A stretch of 7,895 bases of DNA from Clostridia bacterium (lineage in GTDB: Bacteria > Bacillota > Clostridia > Oscillospirales > Acutalibacteraceae): positions 1 through 7,895 of the forward strand of contig CAAGGN010000179.1 in NCBI GenBank assembly GCA_900769375.1, written 5' to 3'. Positions within the stretch are counted from its first letter, which is position 1; the number at the start of each line of letters is the position of its first letter. The translations under genes were made by a program, and so were the position numbers. Shown in pieces: positions 1-6,288 of the stretch. A model generated the notes under the pieces. That model searched no databases and was not told the DNA's origin. It saw nothing but the letters and a program-made list of their open reading frames with translations.

Positions 1-13
1 GCTCTTCCGATCT
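1..13. other. Illumina adapter remnant
   Basis: Bases 1-13 read GCTCTTCCGATCT, which is exactly the shared 3' end of the standard Illumina paired-end adapters. A 13-base perfect match placed precisely at the window edge is very unlikely to be chance. It is best read as untrimmed adapter, so genuine genomic sequence starts at about base 14. The native sequence upstream of the first gene, including any ribosome site, is therefore missing. Confidence 0.93.
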
Positions 14-16
14 TAT

Positions 17-655
17 ATGTATATTTTCCTTGGAATACTTGCTTTTATAGTTATTCTTATAACTATAGTTCTGCTATTACCGATTTATGTTATTATAAAA
101 ACCGATCAGAACGACGAAGTAATAGTCAGATACAAAATTCTTTGGAAAACATTTGGTGAAGACCCCGATCCAAATCAACCTATTGTAAAGGCACTTAAGC
201 AAGCTCTCGGCGTTAACCGACTTGATAAGAAAAATTTTCAAAACAAATCGGATAGCGATGAAATGCTCGATAGTTTTAAAGGCAGCTTCACCCTTATAAT
301 CGGTCTGCTTAAAAGATTAGTCCAGCTTCTAAAGCATTGTACAATTAAAAAACTTAATATAAACATCGTTTGCGCCGATGAGGATGCAGCGCAAACCGCT
401 ATGAATTACGGTATGTGTTATGCCGTTGCCTGTCCCCTTCTGGCCCTTCTACGTTCGTATATTAAGGTAATACCAAGGGGCGAAAAACTAAATATTGCCT
501 GTGATTATGACGCAAAAGAGAGCTCATACTCATTTGATATTATTCTCTCTGTAATGGTTTTCAGAGTCATAGCCGCCATTTTCCGCGCCGCCTTTGACGA
601 GGCAAAACGTACTTCCGCAGACACCGCATCTATTCAGAATAAAAATTCAAAGTAA
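17..655 (+). CDS. DUF2953-like membrane-anchored protein
   Basis: This 212-residue protein has one N-terminal hydrophobic segment (about residues 2-28), a charged linker (about 45-90), and a C-terminal region. In the C-terminal part, a KKLNINIVCADEDAAQTA stretch (111-128) is followed by YGMCYAVACPLLALL (131-145) and a late hydrophobic segment (173-192). This order (anchor, beta-rich 'G-D-A-A-x-T-A' motif, amphipathic helix) fits my recollection of DUF2953 proteins such as Bacillus YtfI. Their function is not established. In Bacillus the ytfI gene sits next to sporulation gene ytfJ, but no ytfJ follows here. The ATG at 17 is only three bases after the adapter junction, so no ribosome site can be seen and the true start might lie upstream. 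The anchor at residue 2 makes this start plausible. The gene ends inside the tail of the converging hydrolase gene. Confidence is good that it is a gene and moderate for the family. Confidence 0.68.
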   Translation: MYIFLGILAFIVILITIVLLLPIYVIIKTDQNDEVIVRYKILWKTFGEDPDPNQPIVKALKQALGVNRLDKKNFQNKSDSDEMLDSFKGSFTLIIGLLKRLVQLLKHCTIKKLNINIVCADEDAAQTAMNYGMCYAVACPLLALLRSYIKVIPRGEKLNIACDYDAKESSYSFDIILSVMVFRVIAAIFRAAFDEAKRTSADTASIQNKNSK

Positions 656-1607
656 GCTTCATTATCTTAGTCATTGTATCGATATCATTGACTAAAATAG
701 AATGCGTGGAATTTTCGATTTTTTCTAATCTGCAATTTCTGCATTTCTCTGCAAATTTATACTGAAGCTTATTGTTAACCATAACGTCATTATCGGCAGA
801 AAGCATTAAAATCGGTGTTTTTATGCTATTTATAACCTTGGGTTTAAATATTTTTCTTCTAACGGTTAGGGAATTATGAATCCATCCGAAAGACATTGGC
901 GTTGAACGGTAATTAGGGTTTCCCCTTCTCAGTTCCATATTATGTTCAAATCTTGCGCGGCTTGCACCGTGTTCTATACGATACTGAACATTAGGATTAA
1001 AATCCTTGGTTAAGAAAAATTTAGTTTTACTGCCGTAAATCAATCTGCCAACCGAAACTCCCCCACGTGCTATAGGCATTGGAACATAATCCACGATAGG
1101 TTCAAACATTGGTACTGCAAGCACAGCCCTTTCTATCTTATTTGGATTTCTTGACAGATACAAAACGCTAATGGCACCGCCCATCGAATTTGAATATAGA
1201 TACAGTGGCTTATCTTCTGTTTTCAACACAACCTCATCTATAAACTGCGAAAGATCCTCAACGTAATCATTAAAGTTATCAACGTGTAAAAGGTCTATAT
1301 TATCGGTTAACCTTTCCGATAGACCATGACAGCGTTGGTCATAAATAAAAACGTTTAAGCCCTGATTTAACAGATAATATATAAACTCATAGAACTTTTT
1401 AGTGAATTCACTGAGTCCGTGAACAATAACTACGGAGGCGCGGCTGTTTTCCGCTAAAAAATACTCGTAATAAATATTGATTCCGTCAAAGGCCTTAAAA
1501 TTTCCGCATACCTTGACCCTTTCAAGTTCTTCTTCGATTATTTTTATAGATTCGGAAAATTTATCCTCCTCTATTATTTTCAAATTGAAATCAGGAATGT
1601 ATTTCAT
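630..1607 (-). CDS. alpha/beta hydrolase, monoacylglycerol lipase/lysophospholipase-like
   Basis: This 325-residue protein has no signal peptide or membrane segment, so it is predicted cytoplasmic. It resembles the serine aminopeptidase S33 / monoacylglycerol lipase / PldB-type hydrolases. It shows an oxyanion strand VVIVHGLSEF (residues 59-68), the family signature in the variant form YDQRCHGLSER (89-99), a nucleophile elbow YSNSMGG with Ser141, an acid SADNDVMV (Asp274), and a base NSTHSI (His302). The triad looks complete, though the elbow is S-N-S-M-G instead of the usual G/A-H-S-M-G. The likely reaction is hydrolysis of an ester such as a monoacylglycerol or lysophospholipid; the substrate is inferred only. 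The reading frame is open back to a possible ATG at 1667, but I chose the ATG at 1605-1607 because AAGGAG lies 7 bases before it and homology starts there. The longer version would overlap the divergent neighbour. Its last 26 bp overlap the end of the DUF2953 gene. Confidence 0.88.
   Translation of the reverse strand: MKYIPDFNLKIIEEDKFSESIKIIEEELERVKVCGNFKAFDGINIYYEYFLAENSRASVVIVHGLSEFTKKFYEFIYYLLNQGLNVFIYDQRCHGLSERLTDNIDLLHVDNFNDYVEDLSQFIDEVVLKTEDKPLYLYSNSMGGAISVLYLSRNPNKIERAVLAVPMFEPIVDYVPMPIARGGVSVGRLIYGSKTKFFLTKDFNPNVQYRIEHGASRARFEHNMELRRGNPNYRSTPMSFGWIHNSLTVRRKIFKPKVINSIKTPILMLSADNDVMVNNKLQYKFAEKCRNCRLEKIENSTHSILVNDIDTMTKIMKLTLNFYSE
667..695. repeat. imperfect inverted repeat in the convergent gene ends
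   Basis: TTAGTCATTG (667-676) and CATTGACTAA (686-695) are complementary at 9 of 10 positions around a 9-base spacer. The repeat sits 11 bases past the DUF2953 stop and inside the 3' coding part of the lipase-like gene. No T tract follows directly, so it is at best a weak terminator or mRNA 3'-end hairpin for the plus-strand gene. It could be chance. Confidence 0.3.
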
Positions 1608-1614
1608 TCTTTTT

Positions 1615-1620
1615 CTCCTT
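1615..1620 (-). promoter_or_regulatory. ribosome binding site that sets the lipase-like gene start
   Basis: Read on the minus strand this is AAGGAG, 7 bases before the ATG at 1607-1605. It selects that start over the in-frame ATG 60 bases upstream at 1667. Confidence 0.85.
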
Positions 1621-1638
1621 TGATTTAAAACGCATAAA

Positions 1639-1645
1639 AGAGGTG
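1639..1645 (+). promoter_or_regulatory. ribosome binding site that sets the membrane hydrolase start
   Basis: AGAGGTG precedes the tandem ATGs at 1652 and 1655 by 6 and 9 bases. The in-frame GTG at 1643 lies within this site itself, so it is not the start. Confidence 0.8.
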
Positions 1646-1651
1646 ATAATA

Positions 1652-2590
1652 ATGATGACCAAAACAAAAAAGGTGTTGAAAATCATTATTATTACCGTAC
1701 TGATATTTGTATTATTATCATTTACTGCCACAAAAATCATTTACGACAGTTGTTTTCCCCGTTATGAATGCACCGTTTCCATAGATTCAAAAGAAATCAA
1801 ACAGTTAATCGATTCGCGAAATAATTACAACTATAAATCGGGCAACAATATGCTCTCGGGATACTTATATAAGAGCAATGCAGACGCCAAAAACGATACA
1901 CTAATCATTATCGCTCCCGGTCATTACGCTTGTTCTGATAACTATCTATGGCAAATATATGAGCTTCTGCAACGAGGTTGGTCGGTATTTGCCTTTAATC
2001 CTACGGGCAGTTGCTCCTCTGAAGGCAAATCGGCCATCGGTTTTTCACAAGAGGTTCTCGACCTTAAGGCAACCCTTGAATTTATTGAATCAAATAACCG
2101 ATTAGATTATAACAAGCTCGTTCTTATGGGACATAGCCGAGGAGGATATGCCGCCTGTTGCGCCCTATCCTATGGGTATGATATTTCCGCCGTTGTTTCC
2201 ATCAGTGGTATCAACAGCGCGATGGACGGAATTATGAGCTCAAGTTCGAAATATATAGGTAATCTGGCATATACAAACTATGGTTTTTTATGGATATATC
2301 AAGTTGCTCTTTTCGGCAGCGAAACGGTAAATCTATCCGCCGATAAGGTCCTCTCCGCAAGCCAAGTGCCCGCTTTGATTATACACGGAGAAAACGATGA
2401 AACCGTACCCATAAATAAATTCTCGATTTTTTCGCATAGGAACAAAATTAAAAATGAAAATATAGAATATTACGTGTGCTCCTCACCTAATAACTCAGGA
2501 CACACAAATCTTCTGTTCTCAAATGACGGCTCTGCCGACGATACGCTTATAAGCGAAATAAATGAATTTTTAGTTAAAAATACAAAATAA
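1652..2590 (+). CDS. membrane-anchored alpha/beta hydrolase
   Basis: This 312-residue protein starts with a basic stretch (TKTKKVLK) and one hydrophobic helix (about residues 9-30), indicating a signal anchor with the enzyme domain outside the membrane. The domain has an alpha/beta hydrolase layout: strand and oxyanion region LIIIAPGHYACSDNY (84-98), FNPTGSCSSEGKS (115-127), a classical nucleophile elbow MGHSRGG with Ser162, an acid IHGENDETVP with Asp249, and a base NSGHTNLL with His284. It resembles the broad dienelactone-hydrolase / prolyl-oligopeptidase-like group (esterase, acyl hydrolase or peptidase). The substrate cannot be assigned. Two adjacent ATGs (1652, 1655) are both usable. It is divergent from the lipase-like gene across 44 bp. 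The glycosyltransferase follows 13 bp later with its ribosome site overlapping this stop codon, so they are probably co-transcribed. That pairing hints at a role on a cell-envelope glycan or lipid, which is inference. Confidence 0.86.
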   Translation: MMTKTKKVLKIIIITVLIFVLLSFTATKIIYDSCFPRYECTVSIDSKEIKQLIDSRNNYNYKSGNNMLSGYLYKSNADAKNDTLIIIAPGHYACSDNYLWQIYELLQRGWSVFAFNPTGSCSSEGKSAIGFSQEVLDLKATLEFIESNNRLDYNKLVLMGHSRGGYAACCALSYGYDISAVVSISGINSAMDGIMSSSSKYIGNLAYTNYGFLWIYQVALFGSETVNLSADKVLSASQVPALIIHGENDETVPINKFSIFSHRNKIKNENIEYYVCSSPNNSGHTNLLFSNDGSADDTLISEINEFLVKNTK

Positions 2591-2603
2591 GGAAGGTTAG
2601 CCA

Positions 2604-3626
2604 ATGGACGTAGTTATAATACCCGCTTATCAACCCGACCGTTGCCTCATAGGAATCGTTGATGAATTAAAGGAAAACGGTTTTGATATAGTAGTTGTTG
2701 ATGACGGTAGCGGCGATAATTATAAGGATATTTTCTCTGCTATAAAAGAGAAATCCCATATTGTAACCTTAAAAAACAACAGCGGTAAAGGCGGAGCCCT
2801 AAAGGCAGGTATGCGATATATAAGAGATAATCTTCCTCTATGTGAGAATTTTATCACATGTGACGCAGACGGTCAACACCGACCTTGCGACGTTGTTAGG
2901 GTAAGAAATCTTTTGCATTTGGGAAATAAGTTCGTTTTGACCGTACGTCAGCGTAAAGGTAAAATTCCCTTCCGTTCACGGTTTGGCAACGACATTTCCA
3001 AAATCGTTTACACTTTACTGACAAACAAGTATCTTTCGGACAATCAATCAGGGCTCAGAGGTTTTTCAAGAAAGCATCTTGATTGGATGATCAACGTTGA
3101 TAAAAACAAATATGATTACGAGATGAACGTTCTCTATTGCGCCGCAAAAATGGGGCTTAAAATTACAACCCTTACTATTGATGCCATTTATATTGAAAAC
3201 AACGCTTCATCACATTTTAATCCCGTTGCGGATACGGTAAGAATTTATAAAAGTTTATTTTCTTTGGCTTTTGGAACCCTGCTTTCCTTTGTAGCAATGG
3301 AAATGCTGATGCTTATAGCAAGCTTTATTTTCGGTAATACTTACATAGGTTTCGTTATTCCAACGGTTGGAGCCATTTCCCTACTTATACATATCGGCCT
3401 AAATAAATTTGTTTTTCTTAAGAAAATACCACTTGGAGAATACTTAACCACAACTGTTTATACCATAATCTATTACTTCGTTTATACGCTGATGTGTCAT
3501 CTTTTCTCCTATGCATTCCCCGGCTCATCATTATTCGCAAACTTTAATTTAGCATATCTTATTTGTATGCCCTTGAAATACTTCCTGCATCAGCTGATAT
3601 TCTTAGCTTCAGTATCAAAGGAATAA
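2604..3626 (+). CDS. family 2 glycosyltransferase fused to GtrA-like membrane domain
   Basis: This 340-residue protein has two domains. Residues 1-215 form a DPM1-like GT2 catalytic domain: VVIIPAYQPD (3-12), VVDDGSG (31-37), NSGKGGALKAG (59-69), the metal-binding DADGQH (87-92), RSRFGND (124-130), DNQSGLRGFS (146-155), YDYEMNVL (170-177) and NNASSHFNP (199-207). Residues 221-336 carry about four membrane helices (221-243, 247-269, 280-302, 314-336) like GtrA, a family linked to flipping or handling of polyprenyl-phosphate sugars. The expected job is transfer of a sugar from a nucleotide sugar to undecaprenyl phosphate on the cytoplasmic face, with the membrane part assisting translocation. 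The sugar is unknown. AAGGAAGG at 2589-2596 lies 7 bases before the ATG and overlaps the previous stop codon, so translation is probably coupled. The gene ends 6 bp before the terminator hairpin. Confidence 0.92.
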   Translation: MDVVIIPAYQPDRCLIGIVDELKENGFDIVVVDDGSGDNYKDIFSAIKEKSHIVTLKNNSGKGGALKAGMRYIRDNLPLCENFITCDADGQHRPCDVVRVRNLLHLGNKFVLTVRQRKGKIPFRSRFGNDISKIVYTLLTNKYLSDNQSGLRGFSRKHLDWMINVDKNKYDYEMNVLYCAAKMGLKITTLTIDAIYIENNASSHFNPVADTVRIYKSLFSLAFGTLLSFVAMEMLMLIASFIFGNTYIGFVIPTVGAISLLIHIGLNKFVFLKKIPLGEYLTTTVYTIIYYFVYTLMCHLFSYAFPGSSLFANFNLAYLICMPLKYFLHQLIFLASVSKE

Positions 3627-3632
3627 AAGAAT

Positions 3633-3668
3633 ATAAAGACAAACATAAAATGTTTGTCTTTATTTTTT
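3633..3668. terminator. bidirectional intrinsic terminator between convergent operons
   Basis: Arms 3633-3646 (ATAAAGACAAACAT) and 3650-3663 (ATGTTTGTCTTTAT) are perfectly complementary over 14 bp around an AAA loop. On the plus strand the stem runs into a six-T tract (3663-3668). On the minus strand it is followed by ATTCTTTTATT. It begins 6 bp after the glycosyltransferase stop, and its T tract touches the plsX stop, so it can end both transcripts. The stem is AT-rich but long. Confidence 0.87.
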
Positions 3669-4644
3669 ATGCAGAAAATATTTTAGACATTTCACCCGAA
3701 AAATCGGCGCTTTCCAATCTTAAAATTTGTTCTACCGAAGCAACAACGGTATACCTATTTGCGCAACCATGCATTTTAACAACAATTTTTTTAGTACCTA
3801 AGAAGGTTGCGGCGCCTCTTGAATTAAAATCAAATTTTTCGAGTATTGCAGATTTGATTTTTTCTAAAACCTCGGTGTCAATTCCATCGAGCTTTTCGAT
3901 TGTTTCCAAGGCCTTCTTACCTACAGCTTCGGTGTTTTTTAAAAGAATATTGCCGGAAAAACCATCCGCTACTACCACGTCGGCATATCCGGAAACCATA
4001 TCACTGCCCTCTATATTACCAATGAAATTCATATCTGTTTCCTTTAATTTTTTAAAGGTCTCAAGGGTTAAAGCGTTGCCCTTTGTATCCTCTCTGCCAA
4101 CCGACATAAGACCCACCCGAGGACTATCAATTCCACAGTAGCATTTAGAAAACACGTTACCCATTTTTGCAAAGCGCACTAAATCATTAGCTGTGCAGTC
4201 AATCAAAGAACCGCAGTCAACTAAAGTTAAAAGCTTATCATCTGCGCAGGGCAAGGCGCTGCAAAGGGAAGGAAATTTAACAGAAGGCAATAATCCTAAT
4301 CGGCACATTGCGCCCACAAGAAGCGCGCCTGTGTTCCCTGCCGATAGCATTGCTATGCAGTTTTCATCCTCTTTTAGCTTTTTATAAGCAAGGGCAATGG
4401 AGCTTTCATCTCTACCGCCGAAAACGCAAGAGGGCGAATCGTTATTTGTAACGACGTCGGTAGTATGAATAACCTCATAACAGTTTTCTTCAATGCCGCA
4501 AGCAGTCATAACACGATTTATTTCGCTACCGTCGCCTACCAGCACGGGCATAATATCAAGCTTTTTAATTGTATCGGCAATGCCGGCAATAATTACCTCA
4601 CTACCCGCATCTGCGCCGTAAATATCTACAACTATTTTTTTCAT
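3667..4644 (-). CDS. plsX: PlsX-like phosphate acyltransferase (divergent)
   Basis: PlsX interconverts acyl-ACP plus phosphate and acyl-phosphate, the donor for PlsY in phosphatidic acid synthesis. It is a cytoplasmic, membrane-associated enzyme. This 325-residue protein is close to the usual length (about 330-345). Family landmarks are VLVGDGSEI (34-42), SAGNTGALL (101-109), LVDCGSLIDC (141-150), PRVGLMSVGREDTKGN (175-190), MNFIGNIEGSD (205-215), ADVVVADGFSGNILLK (221-236), and RGAATFLG...HGCANRY (276-298). Several signatures are altered: the usual 'DAMGGDxAP' start is DIYGADAG (7-14), 'DVGANVDC' is DCGSLIDC, and 'YGGAPLLG' is SRGAATFLG. It has 12 cysteines. It is last in the operon, starting 7 bp after the fakA stop. 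Its weak site AGGTG overlaps that stop, suggesting coupled translation. No fabD, acpP or rnc follows. It could be a second, specialised PlsX next to a canonical copy elsewhere. The family call is firm; full activity is inferred. Confidence 0.87.
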   Translation of the reverse strand: MKKIVVDIYGADAGSEVIIAGIADTIKKLDIMPVLVGDGSEINRVMTACGIEENCYEVIHTTDVVTNNDSPSCVFGGRDESSIALAYKKLKEDENCIAMLSAGNTGALLVGAMCRLGLLPSVKFPSLCSALPCADDKLLTLVDCGSLIDCTANDLVRFAKMGNVFSKCYCGIDSPRVGLMSVGREDTKGNALTLETFKKLKETDMNFIGNIEGSDMVSGYADVVVADGFSGNILLKNTEAVGKKALETIEKLDGIDTEVLEKIKSAILEKFDFNSRGAATFLGTKKIVVKMHGCANRYTVVASVEQILRLESADFSGEMSKIFSA

Positions 4645-4651
4645 AAAACAC

Positions 4652-6286
4652 CTATTCCATTGAAATTATATAGTCATATATATCCTGCTTACCGTCTATA
4701 AAGCCCAAATCCGTTAAAGGATATTGCTCCTCAAGGTAGCACTTTAATTCCTCAACCTCTTCAGAAGTTGCATTTTTACCGTAAAAGACAATAATGACGG
4801 CTTTATTATCATCAACCATAACGGAATCAATTAAATCAGTTACGGTCTTCAGACGATTATCGCAACAAATTTTTATTTCCTTATTTTTAATTCCGAGGAA
4901 TTGATTTTTCTTAATATTAATGTTGTCAATGACCGCATCACGCGTAGCGGTGGTTACCGAGCAGGAAACCACGTCGGCAAGGCCTGCCGTCATATCAGAA
5001 ATCAAAGTTTCAACGCTATCGCACCAAAGATCCATCATAGAAATGGCGCTATATCCCTCTACGATTGATTTCGTGGGGATAACTCTAACGTCGGCTTCCT
5101 TATAAATCTGCGCTACCTGATTAGCGGTTAATATTATATTGGAATTGTTTGGCAATAAAACAATATGCTCGGCATCAAATTCCTCAAATGCCTTTAGAAA
5201 ATCATCAACAGAGGGGTTGTTTGTCTGTCCCCCGTTAATTACGGACGTCGCACCTATACTATAAAAATAATCTATAATTCCTTCGCCCGATGCAACGGTA
5301 ACAATAGCATACTTAACCTTTTCCTTTTTGGAAACGGTTTTTGTTTCACTGTGCTGCACTGACATATTTTCAATTTTCAAGCTGACAAACTCACCGAAAT
5401 CTCTGGCATAGGCCAATACCTTTTCAGGAGTGAAGGTATGGATATGAACCTTTACTATTCCACCGTTTACCACTAAAACTATGGAATCACCCATATCTTG
5501 AAGCGGCATTAAAAACTCGTCTCTTGAAAAACCTTCAATATCCGTTTTAGCATTCATTAGTTGAAGTATAAATTCTGTACAGTATCCATACTCCATTACA
5601 CTATCCGGACCAAAATCAGCGTTATATGAGCCATCTTGCGACGTCTTTAGATTTACCGCTTCTACGTCGTCAATGGAAATACCGCAAAAATATGAGCGCA
5701 TTCCCTCGAAAAAGCAGACCAAACCTGCTCCGCCACTATCAACAACGTTGGCCTCTTTTAATACGGGTAACATTTCGGGCGTTCTTGCAAGTGTATCTTT
5801 CATAACCGAAACCACTGCTTCAAGTCCTGATGCGAAATCCGAATAATCCTGCGCACTGCGCTCCATAAATTCGGAAGCTTCGCGGATAACCGTCAATATT
5901 GTTCCCTCTGCAGGAGCAATTATAGCTTTATACGCATCCTCGACGGCATAGGAGAAACCTATTTTTAAATCCTCAAAGGTAATACTTGCCTTTCCCGAAA
6001 GTCCTCGAGCCATACCGCATATAATTTGAGAAAATATAACGCCTGAATTACCCCGAGCCGATAATAAAATTGACCGAGCTAATTCTCGCATATACTCGCC
6101 GACATCGCTTTGAGGCATTACCGCCGAAATGCCACCGTAAAAGGTATGACACATATTGGTACCCGTATCGCCATCAGGCACGGGAAAAACGTTTAAATCA
6201 TTTATTGCTTCGGAATTTTTCTTTAGATTATGGTATCCTACGGTAAACGCATCATTAAGAGTTATTCCATCAATAAATTGTTGCAT
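4652..6286 (-). CDS. fakA: fatty acid kinase catalytic subunit FakA (DhaL/DAK-type)
   Basis: FakA transfers phosphate from ATP to a fatty acid held by FakB, making acyl-phosphate in the cytoplasm. The 544-residue length matches the family. An N-terminal DhaL-type kinase domain (about 1-205) has NVFPVPDGDTGTNM (32-45; Asp38 and Asp40 for metal/ATP), SARGNSGVIFSQI (76-88), APAEGTILTV (124-133) and VVDSGGAGL (181-189). The middle domain (about 230-315) has GYCTEF (Cys236) and KVHIHT (His281, His283), matching the Cys/His/His zinc site described for Staphylococcus FakA. The C-terminal DegV-like domain (about 325-544) has NGGQTNNPS (351-359), LLPNNSNIILTANQ (377-390) and VIPTKSIVEGYSAI (402-415). 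Nothing essential appears to be missing. The ATG lies 2 bp after the fakB stop. The best ribosome site, GAGGGG at 6298-6303, is inside the last codons of fakB, implying coupled translation of kinase and carrier. Fak can also influence gene expression in staphylococci; that role is untested here. Confidence 0.93.
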   Translation of the reverse strand: MQQFIDGITLNDAFTVGYHNLKKNSEAINDLNVFPVPDGDTGTNMCHTFYGGISAVMPQSDVGEYMRELARSILLSARGNSGVIFSQIICGMARGLSGKASITFEDLKIGFSYAVEDAYKAIIAPAEGTILTVIREASEFMERSAQDYSDFASGLEAVVSVMKDTLARTPEMLPVLKEANVVDSGGAGLVCFFEGMRSYFCGISIDDVEAVNLKTSQDGSYNADFGPDSVMEYGYCTEFILQLMNAKTDIEGFSRDEFLMPLQDMGDSIVLVVNGGIVKVHIHTFTPEKVLAYARDFGEFVSLKIENMSVQHSETKTVSKKEKVKYAIVTVASGEGIIDYFYSIGATSVINGGQTNNPSVDDFLKAFEEFDAEHIVLLPNNSNIILTANQVAQIYKEADVRVIPTKSIVEGYSAISMMDLWCDSVETLISDMTAGLADVVSCSVTTATRDAVIDNINIKKNQFLGIKNKEIKICCDNRLKTVTDLIDSVMVDDNKAVIIVFYGKNATSEEVEELKCYLEEQYPLTDLGFIDGKQDIYDYIISME

Positions 6287-6288
6287 CC

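Noticed and set aside
1608..1667. Twenty-residue N-terminal extension of the lipase-like hydrolase from an ATG at 1667
   Set aside because: A good AAGGAG site precedes the downstream ATG at 1607, the extension lacks family sequence, and it would overlap the divergent gene's start.
3563..4141. Open frame of 192 codons on the plus strand opposite plsX
   Set aside because: It is antisense to a gene with clear PlsX motifs, starts inside the glycosyltransferase gene, runs through the terminator hairpin, and its translation resembles no family I know.
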